The position numbers and the translations under genes are program-made. Shown here in pieces: positions 27,076 to 35,668 of a stretch of DNA of 64,000 bases. Position 1 is the stretch's first letter. Each line of letters opens with the position of its first letter. This stretch comes from Roseiarcus sp963730555 (lineage in GTDB: Bacteria; Pseudomonadota; Alphaproteobacteria; Rhizobiales; Beijerinckiaceae), in contig CAVSSS010000019.1 of NCBI GenBank assembly GCA_963730555.1, positions 31,877-95,876 of the forward strand, in the 5' to 3' direction. The notes below the pieces were generated by a model. The model was not told the origin of the DNA, searched no databases, and saw nothing but the letters and a program-made list of their open reading frames with translations.

Positions 27076-27381
27076 TCAGATTTCTGGCGGCGGCGCGGGA
27101 GTCAGGGTCTCGAACGCCTCGCGAAGACGCGAGGAAAGGTCCATGGCGGCCGAGAGATCCATCCGGATGATTATGCTTGTGGGCCGCAGCGTTTGACGCA
27201 TCGACACAAGCGGGCTTGGCAGAAATGACGCGATGATCTCGATCTCGCGGGTCGAAGTCGTTTTCACGGTTACGCTTCTTACAGCCCGCCCGAATGACCA
27301 TTGTGAGCCATAGGGAACATCGACCTCTGTTCCTCCCATCTCCCGCCTCTCTTTTGGTTGTCGTGCGATCATCGAGCTCAT
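27076..27381 (-). CDS. Possible small hypothetical protein, 101 aa
   Basis: A frame with plausible composition: PYGSQWSFGRAVRSVTVKTT, then EIEIIASFLPSPLVSMRQTL and AAMDLSSRLREAFETL. No family is recognised and no strong ribosome binding site is seen. It stands alone. I rate it as possible only. Confidence 0.3.
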   Translation of the reverse strand: MSSMIARQPKERREMGGTEVDVPYGSQWSFGRAVRSVTVKTTSTREIEIIASFLPSPLVSMRQTLRPTSIIIRMDLSAAMDLSSRLREAFETLTPAPPPEI

Positions 27382-27454
27382 GGCCTCACTGCTCGTCGTT
27401 GCCGAAAGCCGTTTCCAAACCGATCAGCTCTTTGAGGATATTTCACATAGGGTT

Positions 27455-27470
27455 ATGAGCGGGCGCTCAT
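27455..27470. promoter_or_regulatory. Palindrome ATGAGCG-GG-CGCTCAT
   Basis: A perfect inverted repeat with 7-base arms and a 2-base centre. Short dyads with TGAGCG and CGCTCA arms are typical TetR-family operators. No TetR gene is present nearby, so the regulator is unknown. Confidence 0.4.
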
Positions 27471-27635
27471 CGACCTTGCCGATTTTTCTGCGTAGATACC
27501 TTGCTTAAGGCCTTGCATTTTCTGGATGTGATGAGGCGGATCGCGATCGGCTGCGCTTGCCATCGGAAAGGTCCTCTCGGCTCGCGGACCCTGTCAGGCG
27601 ACCTATGGCGTAAGCGATCTGTCCTTATAATAATT

Positions 27636-27654
27636 CCCGATACCGATACCCGAT
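27636..27654. promoter_or_regulatory. Direct repeats before PadR remnant
   Basis: CCGATA, CCGATA and CCCGAT lie in tandem about 30 bases before the start of the PadR-type gene, which makes them a possible autoregulatory site. GGAGGA follows at 27658. Confidence 0.3.
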
Positions 27655-27684
27655 TATGGAGGAACAATCCGGGGCGCGCAACCG

Positions 27685-27984
27685 ATGGAGCATCAGGAAC
27701 TTCTCTCGGGCTTGGTGCGGCTGCACGTCCTGCACCACGCGGTCGAGGGCGATCTCTATGGCAATTGGATGATCTAGGAGCTCGCCCGGCATGGCTATAA
27801 GATCGGCCCAGGCACGCTCTACCCGATGCTGCACACCCTTGAACGCAAGGGCTATCTACCTCGCGAACGGAACCAGGAGGCCGCTCGCGACGCCGCGTCC
27901 ACGAAGCGACCCTTATGGCGTCGAGGCTTTGGGGATGGCGCGGGAGAAAGTGTCTGGGGACTGGTGCGGGAGGTGGCGCCTTAA
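27685..27984 (+). pseudogene. PadR family regulator, broken
   Basis: Starts as a PadR-type regulator (MEHQELLSGLVRLHVLHHAV) and contains the winged-helix core LARHGYKIGPGTLYPMLHTL and ERKGYL. A TAG at about 27776 interrupts the frame right after LYGNWMI. Further one-base shifts are needed to read the typical ending (PYGVEALGMAREKV, then LVREVAP) with a stop at 27984. PadR proteins repress efflux or detoxification genes; this copy cannot be functional as written. Confidence 0.75.
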
Positions 27985-28204
27985 ACCCATCCTCGGATCG
28001 GGTTCTTTCCTGCGAGGTTCCGAGACGGGCGCCAGTTCATAGAAACGTCGCAGGCCTCAGCTAAGCCAATTCAAACCGAAGGCTTTGTCCATTCGTGGCT
28101 GGGTTTCCATGTTCCCTCAAGAGCGGGTTGGCGCCACGGAGCAGAGGTTTATTGCCCGACGGCCTCTCCTGTCCTAGGCTAAGCTGCTTTCGTGGGGATC
28201 GGCG

Positions 28205-28932
28205 ATGAAGCTTCACCGGCGCGAATTGCTCGGAAGCGCGGCGTTGCTGCTGGTCGGCGGAGGGACCGGCGCTCGGGCGCAATGGCTGCCGTGGCGTCCG
28301 GAAGCGGGATCGCCGCCCGCGCCGTTCGTCAAAGGACCGTGGATCTTCTTCGACCCAACGGAGGGCGCCGCGGTCGAGGCGCTGGTGGATCGCCTGATCC
28401 CGCCGGACCCGGACACGCCTGGCGGCAAAGACGCCGGTTGCGGCGTCTTCATCGATCGGCAGCTCGCCGGCCCCTATGGCCGCCGGGCCGGCCTCTACCT
28501 TAGCCCCCGTTCATCAAGGGAACAAAGCAGCAGGGCCCGCAGGACGAAGACGGTCCGGCCGGCGCATATCGCAAGGCGCTGGCGGCGCTCGACCAGTATT
28601 GCAAACAAGGAAAAGGGCGGCGCGTTCGCTTCCCTCAGCGACGCGGACAAGGACGCATCATTGGCGGTCTCGAGAGCGGCGCCGTGAAGCTGGACGGCGT
28701 CGACGGGCAGGCCTTCTTCGAGCTTTTGCTCGGAAACACGCAGGAAGGATTTTTCGCCGATCCGATCTACGGCGGCAATCGCGACATGTGCGCGTGGCGA
28801 ATGATCGGCTTTCCGGGCGCTCGGTACGATTACCGCGACTGGGTCAACCGTCATAACGAGCGCTATCCCCATCCGCCCGTCAGCTTCATAGGACGGGCGG
28901 ATTGGAAGTGCACAAGACCTGAGGGCGAGCCC
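28205..28932 (+). CDS. Dehydrogenase small (gamma) subunit, Tat-exported, frame interrupted
   Basis: This is the gluconate 2-dehydrogenase subunit 3 family, the small chaperone-like subunit of membrane-bound flavin dehydrogenases. A Tat signal (KLHRRELLGSAALLLVGG) opens it, followed by DPTEGAAVEALVDRLIPPDP, DAGCGVFIDRQLAGPYG and, after frame changes, LDGVDGQAFFELLLGNTQEG and GGNRDMCAWRMIGFPGARYD. Shifts near 28500, 28610 and 28660 are required. The last part is read through in frame into the flavoprotein gene. Such subunits stabilise or help export the flavoprotein. Confidence 0.8.
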
Positions 28933-30711
28933 ATGGCCCAGAAGCTGCCCAAAAAGGACGTGGCGATCATCGGCCTCGGCTGGACGGGTTCGATCCTCGC
29001 GAATGAGTTGACCGATGAGGGTCTCGACGTCGTCGCGATCGAACGCGGGCCCTGGCGGGACGCCCCAACGGATTTTCCGACCACGTACGTTCAGGACGAA
29101 CTGCGCTATCGCATACGCCACGAGCTCTTCCTGCGCCCCGAGCAGATGACGTTCACCTTTCGCAACAAGATGGACCAGCAGGCGCTGCCAATTCGCACTT
29201 GGGGCGCCTTCATGCCGATGACGGGCGTCGGTGGCGGAGGGGTCCACTGGAACGCTGAGACATTCCGCTTCCTGCCGTCCGATTTCGTTCTCAAGACACA
29301 TCTGACGCAAAGATACGGCGCGAAATTTCTCCCCGAGGACATGACGATCCAGGACTATGGGGTCACCTACGACGAACTCGAGCCTCACTACGACCAATTC
29401 GAGTATCTTTGCGGCACATCGGGAACCGCGGGCAATCTGAAGGGGCAGATTCTCGAAGGCGGCAATCCGTTCGAAGGACCGCGTTCGCGTCCCTATCCCA
29501 CTCCGGCGCAGGCGCAGCCCTTCAGCCATACGCTGTTTGGTAAGGCGGCGCGCGAACTCGGCTACAAGCCGTTTCCGCAGCCGTCCGGCAATCTGTCGCA
29601 AGCCTACGTGAACCCGCTCGGCGTGCGGCTCGGGCCCTGCACCTATTGCGGCTTCTGCGAATGGTTCGGCTGCGGCAATTATTCGAAAGCCTCCCCGCAG
29701 ACGACCATCCTTCCGGTGCTGGTGAGGAAGTCGAACTTCGCTTACCGCACCGAATGCGAGGTGACGCGCATCAACGTCGACGGCTCTGGCAAACGCGCGA
29801 CCGGCGTCACCTTCGTCGATTCAAGCGGCGAGGAGTGGGAGCAGCCGGCCGACCTCGTCATCCTGTCCGCCTTCACCATCTTCAACGTTCATCTCCTCAT
29901 GATGTCGGGCATAGGCAAGCCCTACGACCCGGTCGCCAATCAGGGGGTAATCGGCCGCAACTTCACCCACCAGACGATCTCGAGCGTCAACGGCTTCTTC
30001 GACAAGGACAAGTTCAACTTCAATCCGTTCATCTCGTCTGGCTCAATCGGCATGTGCATCGACGAGTTCAACGGCGACAATTTCGACCATGGGCCTCTCG
30101 GCTTCGTCGGCGGCGGATATATGGGGCAGGTGCAGACGAACGGGCGCCCAATTCAAACGAACAACGTTCCGCCCGGCACGCCACGCTGGGGAGCAAAATG
30201 GAAGAGCGCGGTGCGCGACAATTATCTCAGCACGGTGACGCCTGGCACCGGCGTGCATGGCAGCTTCTATTCTTATCGCGACGTCTATCTCGATCTCGAC
30301 CCGCTCTATAAAGACCGGTTCGGGCGGCCGCTGCTCCGCATCACGATCGACTTTCACGACAATGAGCTGAAGCAGAACGCCTATCTCACCGACAAATTCG
30401 CCGAGATCATCAAGGCGATGGGCGCAAGGGACGTCGCGAAGCTCTATCGCAAGGCGCCGTACGACGTCACGACCTACCAGACGACGCACCTGTGCGGCGG
30501 CGCAATCATGGGAACCGACCCCTCAACCAGCGCGCTCAACCGCTACCTGCAAAGCTGGGACGTCCCCAATCTTTTCGTCATGGGGGCGAGCGCCTTTCCG
30601 CAAAACGCCGGCTACAATCCGACCGGGACGGTCGCGGCGCTCGCCTACTGGTCGGCCGAGGCGATCAGGACCCAATACCTCAAGAATCCGGGACCTCTCG
30701 TCCATGCGTGA
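28933..30711 (+). CDS. GMC-family FAD dehydrogenase, large subunit (gluconate/sorbitol/glucose dehydrogenase type)
   Basis: The catalytic flavoprotein of a three-subunit periplasmic dehydrogenase. The FAD-binding Rossmann motif is VAIIGLGWTGSILANELTDE with VVAIERG. The middle carries a Cys cluster (GPCTYCGFCEWFGCGNYS) typical of this group and GVGGGGVHWNAETFRF. The C-terminus has GASAFPQNAGYNPTGTVAAL, containing the usual active-site region. The start is the ATG at 28933, preceded by GAGGG; the frame also continues upstream into the small subunit. The stop overlaps the cytochrome start by 8 bases. The true substrate (a sugar, polyol or alcohol) cannot be read from sequence. Confidence 0.9.
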   Translation: MAQKLPKKDVAIIGLGWTGSILANELTDEGLDVVAIERGPWRDAPTDFPTTYVQDELRYRIRHELFLRPEQMTFTFRNKMDQQALPIRTWGAFMPMTGVGGGGVHWNAETFRFLPSDFVLKTHLTQRYGAKFLPEDMTIQDYGVTYDELEPHYDQFEYLCGTSGTAGNLKGQILEGGNPFEGPRSRPYPTPAQAQPFSHTLFGKAARELGYKPFPQPSGNLSQAYVNPLGVRLGPCTYCGFCEWFGCGNYSKASPQTTILPVLVRKSNFAYRTECEVTRINVDGSGKRATGVTFVDSSGEEWEQPADLVILSAFTIFNVHLLMMSGIGKPYDPVANQGVIGRNFTHQTISSVNGFFDKDKFNFNPFISSGSIGMCIDEFNGDNFDHGPLGFVGGGYMGQVQTNGRPIQTNNVPPGTPRWGAKWKSAVRDNYLSTVTPGTGVHGSFYSYRDVYLDLDPLYKDRFGRPLLRITIDFHDNELKQNAYLTDKFAEIIKAMGARDVAKLYRKAPYDVTTYQTTHLCGGAIMGTDPSTSALNRYLQSWDVPNLFVMGASAFPQNAGYNPTGTVAALAYWSAEAIRTQYLKNPGPLVHA

Positions 30712-31993
30712 GCTCATCGCGCGCCGGATCGCGGGTGCCGCGATCGCCTCGTTGGTCATCGCGTCGAGCCTGGTCGGGGCGGGGCGCGCGCAGTTAAACA
30801 AGATCGGGACGAGCCTGGACCCGCAGAATTTCGGCCAGATCGAGAGCGGCCGTTATCTCGCCATCGTCGGCGACTGCTCAAGCTGTCACACCGTGCCCGG
30901 CTCAGGCCAGCCCTATGCCGGGGGGCGGCCGATCGAGACTCCATTCGGCGTCGTGGTGGGCGCCAATATCACGCCCGATCCCGACACCGGGATCGGCGCC
31001 TGGAGCGATGAGGCGTTCGTCCGCGCGTTGCGTGAGGGAAAGGGGCATAATGGCGAGTTGCTCTACCCGGCGATGCCCTATCCCTATTACACGAAGCTCA
31101 CCGAGTCCGACGCGCTTGCCATTCGCGCTTACCTCAACACGGTGAAGCCGGTTCGCAACGCCGTGGTTTCAAACAAGCTGCCGTTCCCCTTCGACGTTCG
31201 TGAGGGCATGGCGGCCTGGAACGCGCTCTACTTTAAGAGCGGCGAATTCAAGCCGGACCCGACGAAATCTGCCGAGTGGAATCACGGCGCCTATCTAGTC
31301 GAAGGTCTCGGCCATTGCGGCGCCTGCCACACGCCCAAAACTCAGCTTGGCGGCGACGATCGCGCCCGCCCTTTTCAGGGCTACGCGCTGCAGGGATGGT
31401 TCGCGCCCAACATCACCAATGACAATGAGCGGGGCCTCGGCGGGTGGAGCGTCCCGGACATCGTGGCCTATCTCAAGGCTGGCCATAACGCGGCTAGCGC
31501 CGCCACGGGAATCATGGGCGAGGAAATCACGCTGTCGAGTTCGCAGATGACGGACGCCGACCTCACAGCCATCGCCACCTATCTCAAGGACCTGCCGGGC
31601 CAGACGTCTTCCCCGCCGCCGGCGTCGGTTTCCGCATCCGACCCGAGGATGATCGCCGGGGGCGCGATCTATCTCGACGAATGTTCGGCTTGCCATGGGC
31701 CGGACGGGAAAGGCGTCCCCTTTCTTTTCCCGTCGCTCGCCGGCTCGCCGAATGTGCGGTCCATCGATCCTGCGAGCCTCATCCGCGTCGTGATCGAGGG
31801 CGCGCGCAGCGTTGCGACCCACGCGGAGCCGACCGGTCCGGGCATGCCGTCATTCGCATGGAAACTGAGCGACGATCAGGCAGCCGCCGTTTTGACCTAC
31901 ATTCGCAACTCTTGGGGCGCCTCCGCGCCCGCCGTCGACCCGAACGAGGTCGAGCAAACCCGCGCGCGCGCCGCGATGGCGTCTGGACGTTAG
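30704..31993 (+). CDS. Triheme cytochrome c subunit of the flavin dehydrogenase
   Basis: The electron-transfer subunit that passes electrons from the GMC flavoprotein to ubiquinone. A signal peptide (AGAAIASLVIASSLVGAGRA) precedes three CxxCH sites: CSSCH near residue 59, CGACH near 207 and CSACH near 331. Domain features are GANITPDPDTGIGAWSDEAF and PNITNDNERGLGGWS. Overlap with the flavoprotein gene and 429-residue length fit the usual small-large-cytochrome order. Confidence 0.93.
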   Translation: MRELIARRIAGAAIASLVIASSLVGAGRAQLNKIGTSLDPQNFGQIESGRYLAIVGDCSSCHTVPGSGQPYAGGRPIETPFGVVVGANITPDPDTGIGAWSDEAFVRALREGKGHNGELLYPAMPYPYYTKLTESDALAIRAYLNTVKPVRNAVVSNKLPFPFDVREGMAAWNALYFKSGEFKPDPTKSAEWNHGAYLVEGLGHCGACHTPKTQLGGDDRARPFQGYALQGWFAPNITNDNERGLGGWSVPDIVAYLKAGHNAASAATGIMGEEITLSSSQMTDADLTAIATYLKDLPGQTSSPPPASVSASDPRMIAGGAIYLDECSACHGPDGKGVPFLFPSLAGSPNVRSIDPASLIRVVIEGARSVATHAEPTGPGMPSFAWKLSDDQAAAVLTYIRNSWGASAPAVDPNEVEQTRARAAMASGR

Positions 31994-32000
31994 TCGCTCT

Positions 32001-32453
32001 TCACATCCCGTAGCCGCGCGCCATCGCCGCGGCGCATAGCGGGATGAGGGCGAACAGGCCTGCCTCGACGTACAAGGCCTGACGCAATTGCTTGATCTCG
32101 TCCGCGGGCGGCCGGAACGATGGATCGGCCCGCACGCGCCGGCGCCAGCCGATGTACAGTATGGTCGGCGCGACGGAGACGAGGCCCACCCCGACGAACA
32201 GCGCCATCTTGGCCCAGAAGAAGATGTTGACGAAATAATACTCGTAACCTTTGGCGCCGAAGAACACCCGCAAGACCCCGGCCGCGACCACAAGCGCAGC
32301 GACGAGCCCGAACCAGGCGTCGACGCGAGCGATCCTGAGGACCAAGCGGTCATCGATCGGCCCCGCGGTGAGAAAAATCTCCGCCGACAGGATCGCCGCG
32401 AGCGAAAAGACCGCCAGGTGATGGAAGCTTGCGAGCAGCCAATCGACGAACAT
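32001..32453 (-). CDS. DUF2214 inner-membrane protein
   Basis: A 150-residue protein with four hydrophobic spans, starting at the conserved VDWLLASFHHLAVFSLAAIL, followed by ARVDAWFGLVAALVVAAGVL, FFWAKMALFVGVGLVSVAPT and a C-terminal span. The pattern matches the DUF2214 family, uncharacterised membrane proteins whose conserved His pair could bind heme. It is convergent with the dehydrogenase operon, so they are separate units. Confidence 0.85.
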   Translation of the reverse strand: MFVDWLLASFHHLAVFSLAAILSAEIFLTAGPIDDRLVLRIARVDAWFGLVAALVVAAGVLRVFFGAKGYEYYFVNIFFWAKMALFVGVGLVSVAPTILYIGWRRRVRADPSFRPPADEIKQLRQALYVEAGLFALIPLCAAAMARGYGM

Positions 32454-32526
32454 ATCTTCTCCGGAGAGTCTGACTTACCGTAATCGCGCTGAGCGGGCGC
32501 CGCCAGCCAGGCAGCCGCAAAGTCGA

Positions 32527-32555
32527 TTGACTTTGATTGAGGCTCCGCCTATAGG
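32527..32555 (+). promoter_or_regulatory. Promoter of rplU-rpmA
   Basis: TTGACT (32527-32532) and TATAGG (32550-32555) are separated by 17 bases, a near-consensus vegetative promoter about 170 bases before rplU. Confidence 0.65.
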
Positions 32556-32722
32556 CTCATCCGCTCCAGCGCGGCCGCCAAGCCGCGCTTTTGGTTTTGA
32601 GCGCCTCAAGCTTAAAACCCGAGCGTCAAGCCCGCGGCGAAAGCCGCATTTTCGGTCAACTGCCAAGAAGCCGGCCGCGTGCGTCCATGCGTAGCAAGCC
32701 GGGTGGAACACGGGAAAGAACG

Positions 32723-33076
32723 ATGTTCGCAGTCATCAAGACCGGCGGCAAGCAGTATAAGGTTGCCGCCGAGGACAAGATTACCGTCATGACATTGCCC
32801 GGCGAAGCCGGCGCAAAAATTGTGTTCGGCGAGGTGCTGGCGCTGTTCGACGGCGCGACGAACCACATCGGCGCGCCGCACGTCGCAGGCGCGAGCGTCG
32901 TCGGCGAGATCGTCGAGCAGACGCGCGGGCCCAAGGTGATCGCCTTCAAGAAGCGCCGGCGCAAGAATTCGAAGCGCAAGCGTGGCCATCGGCAGGACCT
33001 GACGGTCGTGCGGGTCACGGATATCCGGACCGGCGGCGAGTCCACCGCGAGGGACGAGACGCCTTCGGGCGAATAG
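32723..33076 (+). CDS. rplU: 50S ribosomal protein L21
   Basis: 117 residues, starting MFAVIKTGGKQYKVAAEDKI. The conserved L21 features are VGEIVEQTRGPKVIAFKKRR, then RKRGHRQDLTVVRVTDI. The start is the ATG at 32723, preceded by GGGAAAG. L21 binds 23S rRNA in the large subunit. The rplU-rpmA-(acetyltransferase)-obg order is standard in bacteria. Confidence 0.98.
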   Translation: MFAVIKTGGKQYKVAAEDKITVMTLPGEAGAKIVFGEVLALFDGATNHIGAPHVAGASVVGEIVEQTRGPKVIAFKKRRRKNSKRKRGHRQDLTVVRVTDIRTGGESTARDETPSGE

Positions 33077-33178
33077 GCGCAACGAACAATTCCCCGGCGC
33101 GTTCGAATGCGCTATAGGTGAATTCAACAACGGGGCCGCCCAGAGCGGCCGGCCCAGCAAGATTTCGGAGCGAAGAGA

Positions 33179-33445
33179 ATGGCTCACAAGAAGGCAGGCG
33201 GTTCGTCGCGCAACGGGCGCGATTCGGCCGGCCGGCGTCTGGGCGTGAAGAAGTTTGGCGGCCAGCAAGTGCTTGGCGGCATGATTCTTGTACGCCAACG
33301 AGGAACCAAATTTCACGCCGGGCGCAATGTCGGCGTCGGCACGGACCATACGTTGTTCGCCACCGCCGCCGGCGAAGTCGCTTTCGAGCGAAAAGGCGAC
33401 GGACGCCAATATGTAACGGTACGCGCAATTAGCATTTCAGAATAA
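33179..33445 (+). CDS. rpmA: 50S ribosomal protein L27
   Basis: 88 residues with the L27 hallmark MAHKKAGGSSRNGRDSAGRR then LGVKKFGGQ and ILVRQRGTKFHAG. The N-terminal tail reaches the peptidyl transferase centre. It lies about 100 bases after rplU, in the same unit. Confidence 0.99.
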   Translation: MAHKKAGGSSRNGRDSAGRRLGVKKFGGQQVLGGMILVRQRGTKFHAGRNVGVGTDHTLFATAAGEVAFERKGDGRQYVTVRAISISE

Positions 33446-33473
33446 AGCGGGGAGAAAGACGAGAACCCCGCTT
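33445..33473 (+). terminator. Hairpin after rpmA
   Basis: AAGCGGGG and CCCCGCTT form an 8-base stem around a 13-base loop directly after the rpmA stop. No U-run follows, so it may attenuate rather than fully terminate before the acetyltransferase and obg. Confidence 0.5.
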
Positions 33474-33641
33474 CGGCGACAAGCCCCGCGGACGTTCTCG
33501 AAAGACAAAAGTTTCGAGATGAGATTAAAGGCCAAAGAGCCTGCTCATTCGTCCGGTAAGCGAAGCTTACGAAGGGGGTGCGGTCGCCGCGTCCCCTTCG
33601 TCGTTTTTGGCCCATTGAAACGGCCGCTGACCGGTGATGAC

Positions 33642-34253
33642 ATGTTCCCCGATCTGGCAAGAGACGATGTGTTCCGGCTTGAGACGCCGCGGCTTTGGCT
33701 GCGCTGGCCCAGAATCTGCGACGCCGACGCAATTCATAAGTTTTGCAGCCGGTGGGAAGTCGCCCGCTACACGGCGCGCATCCCCCATCCCTACCCCGCA
33801 GGCTCGGCCGAACGGTTCATCTACGCCGCACGCGAAGCCAACTCAGCCGGCAGGGACTTGACCTTGGTGATGACGCCGATCCGAGGCAAGAGCGACGCCA
33901 TCGGAGCGATCAGCCTCGAATCGCGCGGCACGGAACGCCTGGCGCTCGGCTTCGTGCTGGTGCCGGAGGCCTGGGGCAAGGGCTTTGCGACGGAGGCTGC
34001 CGAGGCTGTGATCGACGCTGGTTTCACGCTCACTCGGACAGTCGAGATCCTCGCCAGCGTGAGGGTCGAGAACCAGGCCTCGCAAACTGTCCTCGGAAAA
34101 TGCGGGTTTCTGCGCATCGGCACGGGGCTACAGGGCGCGCCGGCCCGCGGCGGCATGGTCGAATGCCACTCCTTCCGCCTTGCCCGCGCGGATTGGGCAG
34201 GCGCGAGCGCGCCGAGGCGCGAAGCGTCCGGGCGCTTGGCGCACGCCCCGTGA
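33642..34253 (+). CDS. GNAT acetyltransferase (RimJ/RimL type)
   Basis: Starts MFPDLARDDVFRLETPRLWL, with the RimJ-type ETPRLWLR opening, WARYTARIPHPYP-like region and the acetyl-CoA site LGFVLVPEAWGKGFATEAA (QG/GKGFAT loop). It ends with SQTVLGKCGFLRIG. RimJ-type enzymes acetylate protein N-termini or small molecules; the target is unknown. The frame is open 120 bases further upstream, but the ATG at 33642 begins the domain. It sits between rpmA and obg, a common order in Hyphomicrobiales. Confidence 0.9.
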   Translation: MFPDLARDDVFRLETPRLWLRWPRICDADAIHKFCSRWEVARYTARIPHPYPAGSAERFIYAAREANSAGRDLTLVMTPIRGKSDAIGAISLESRGTERLALGFVLVPEAWGKGFATEAAEAVIDAGFTLTRTVEILASVRVENQASQTVLGKCGFLRIGTGLQGAPARGGMVECHSFRLARADWAGASAPRREASGRLAHAP

Positions 34254-34266
34254 GAGGCGGCGCCTC

Positions 34267-35445
34267 ATGAAGTTTCTCGACCAGGCGCGCGTGTACATCC
34301 GTTCGGGCGACGGCGGGGCAGGCGCGGTCTCGTTCCGGCGCGAGAAATTCATCGAATTCGGCGGGCCCGACGGTGGCGACGGCGGGCGCGGCGGCGACGT
34401 CGTGGTCGAATGCGCGGACGGCCTCAACACGCTCATCGACTTTCGCTACCAGCAGCATTTCAAGGCCAAAACCGGAATGCACGGGATGGGCCGCAACCGC
34501 GCCGGCGGGCGCGGCGCCGGCGCGGTCCTGAAAGTGCCGGTCGGAACGCAGGTCTTCGACGAGGAGAGTGGCGCGATCCTCGCCGACCTCATTGAGCCCG
34601 GCCAACGGGTGGTCGTGGCGGCGGGCGGCAATGGCGGCTTCGGCAACCTGCATTTCACCACGTCGACGAACCGCGCCCCGCGCCGCGCCAATCCCGGCCT
34701 GCCGGGCGTCGAGCGCACGCTCATTTTGCGCCTCAAACTGATCGCCGACGCCGGGCTCATCGGTCTGCCGAACGCCGGCAAATCGACCTTCCTGGCTGCT
34801 GTCTCGGCCGCAAAGCCCAAAATCGCCGATTATCCGTTCACCACTCTCCATCCCGGCCTCGGCGTCGTCCGGATCGACGGCCGAGACTTTGTGCTCGCCG
34901 ACATTCCGGGCCTCATCGAAGGCGCCCACGAGGGACAGGGCCTTGGCGACCGGTTCCTCGGCCATGTCGAGCGCTGCGGGGCTCTCGTCCATCTCGTCGA
35001 CGCCACGGGCGCCAACGCAGGCGCTGACTATCGCACGGTCCGCCGCGAGCTCGCGGCTTACGGCGAGGGCCTCGCGGAAAAGACGGAGATTGTCGCGCTG
35101 TCGAAAACTGACGCGGTCGACGAGGCGACGCTGAAGCAGCAGACGGAGCGCCTCAAGCGCGCGATCCGCAGCTTCGGGCCGCTGCTCGCGGCCGACGCAA
35201 AACGCGGCAAGCTCTTTCTGCTCTCGACGGCGACCCGTTCCGGCGTGACCGAAGTCTTGCGCGCGACGATGACGGCGATCGAGGCGCGGCGCGCGAGCGA
35301 GCCAACCGCGAACGCCAGGCCGGCTCAATGGGCGCGTCGGTTGAGCGTGGCTCGTGATCGCCGCCCTCGGCGAAACCTTCTCCCGGAGGGAGAAGAGAAA
35401 GGCGCCGTCAATCGTCGAGCTTGCGCGCCTCTTCCGGCAGCATGA
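34267..35445 (+). CDS. obg: GTPase Obg/CgtA
   Basis: The Obg-fold N-terminus (MKFLDQARVYIRSGDGGAGA, GGPDGGDGGRGGDVVVE) leads to a G domain with Walker A GLPNAGKSTFLAAVSAAKP, switch I YPFTTLHPGLG, G3 DIPGLIEGAHEGQGLG and NKXD-like SKTDAVD. Obg couples ribosome assembly to growth and stress. The last ~40 residues (RRLSVARDRRPRRNLL then a short tail) run through a hairpin and 38 bases into the convergent Trm112-like gene. This looks like read-through past the natural stop, perhaps after a frame change; the conserved part is intact. Confidence 0.95.
   Translation: MKFLDQARVYIRSGDGGAGAVSFRREKFIEFGGPDGGDGGRGGDVVVECADGLNTLIDFRYQQHFKAKTGMHGMGRNRAGGRGAGAVLKVPVGTQVFDEESGAILADLIEPGQRVVVAAGGNGGFGNLHFTTSTNRAPRRANPGLPGVERTLILRLKLIADAGLIGLPNAGKSTFLAAVSAAKPKIADYPFTTLHPGLGVVRIDGRDFVLADIPGLIEGAHEGQGLGDRFLGHVERCGALVHLVDATGANAGADYRTVRRELAAYGEGLAEKTEIVALSKTDAVDEATLKQQTERLKRAIRSFGPLLAADAKRGKLFLLSTATRSGVTEVLRATMTAIEARRASEPTANARPAQWARRLSVARDRRPRRNLLPEGEEKGAVNRRACAPLPAA
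35377..35395. repeat. Palindrome CTTCTCCC-GGA-GGGAGAAG
   Basis: A perfect inverted repeat with 8-base arms at the end of the obg frame. Such CCTTCTCCC...GGGAGAAGG hairpins are scattered in many alphaproteobacterial genomes and can serve as terminators. Its place inside the read obg frame supports the idea that the true stop is earlier. Confidence 0.5.
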
Positions 35446-35641
35446 TCGGCACTCCATCCCGGATCGGATAGGCGAGCCGCGCGGCGCGCGAAACGAGCTC
35501 CTGCCGAACAGGATCGTAAGTGAGCTCCGCCCGCGTCACCGGGCATACCAGAATTTCCAAAAGACGCGCATCGGCTCGCGCGCCCCCGCCCGGCTCGTTT
35601 GCCGGCGGGCGCTTGTCGGCGTCATCGCTCATGGGCGCCAC
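35408..35641 (-). CDS. Trm112 family protein
   Basis: A 77-residue protein with LLEILVCPVTRAELTYDPVR, then ELVSRAARLAYPIRDGVPIM. This is the Trm112/YcaR zinc-ribbon-like fold; only one Cys of the usual set remains (VCPVT), so a zinc site is doubtful. Trm112 proteins are small methyltransferase partners in eukaryotes; in bacteria their role is unclear. The acidic N-terminal extension is unusual and a later start is possible. It is convergent with obg. Confidence 0.85.
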   Translation of the reverse strand: MAPMSDDADKRPPANEPGGGARADARLLEILVCPVTRAELTYDPVRQELVSRAARLAYPIRDGVPIMLPEEARKLDD

Positions 35642-35668
35642 CCTCTCCGAGAGAAGGAAGAAGTCAAC

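Larger units (their letters stand above)
27382..27684. other. Gap with candidate operator sites, no gene recognised
   Basis: The stretch before the PadR remnant has no convincing gene. It contains the palindrome at 27455-27470 and the repeats at 27636-27654. Confidence 0.45.

Noticed and set aside
26768..27301. 177-codon frame on the minus strand
   Set aside because: Arg/Ser-rich, no ribosome binding site, no recognised family, and it conflicts with a slightly better small frame at 27076-27381.
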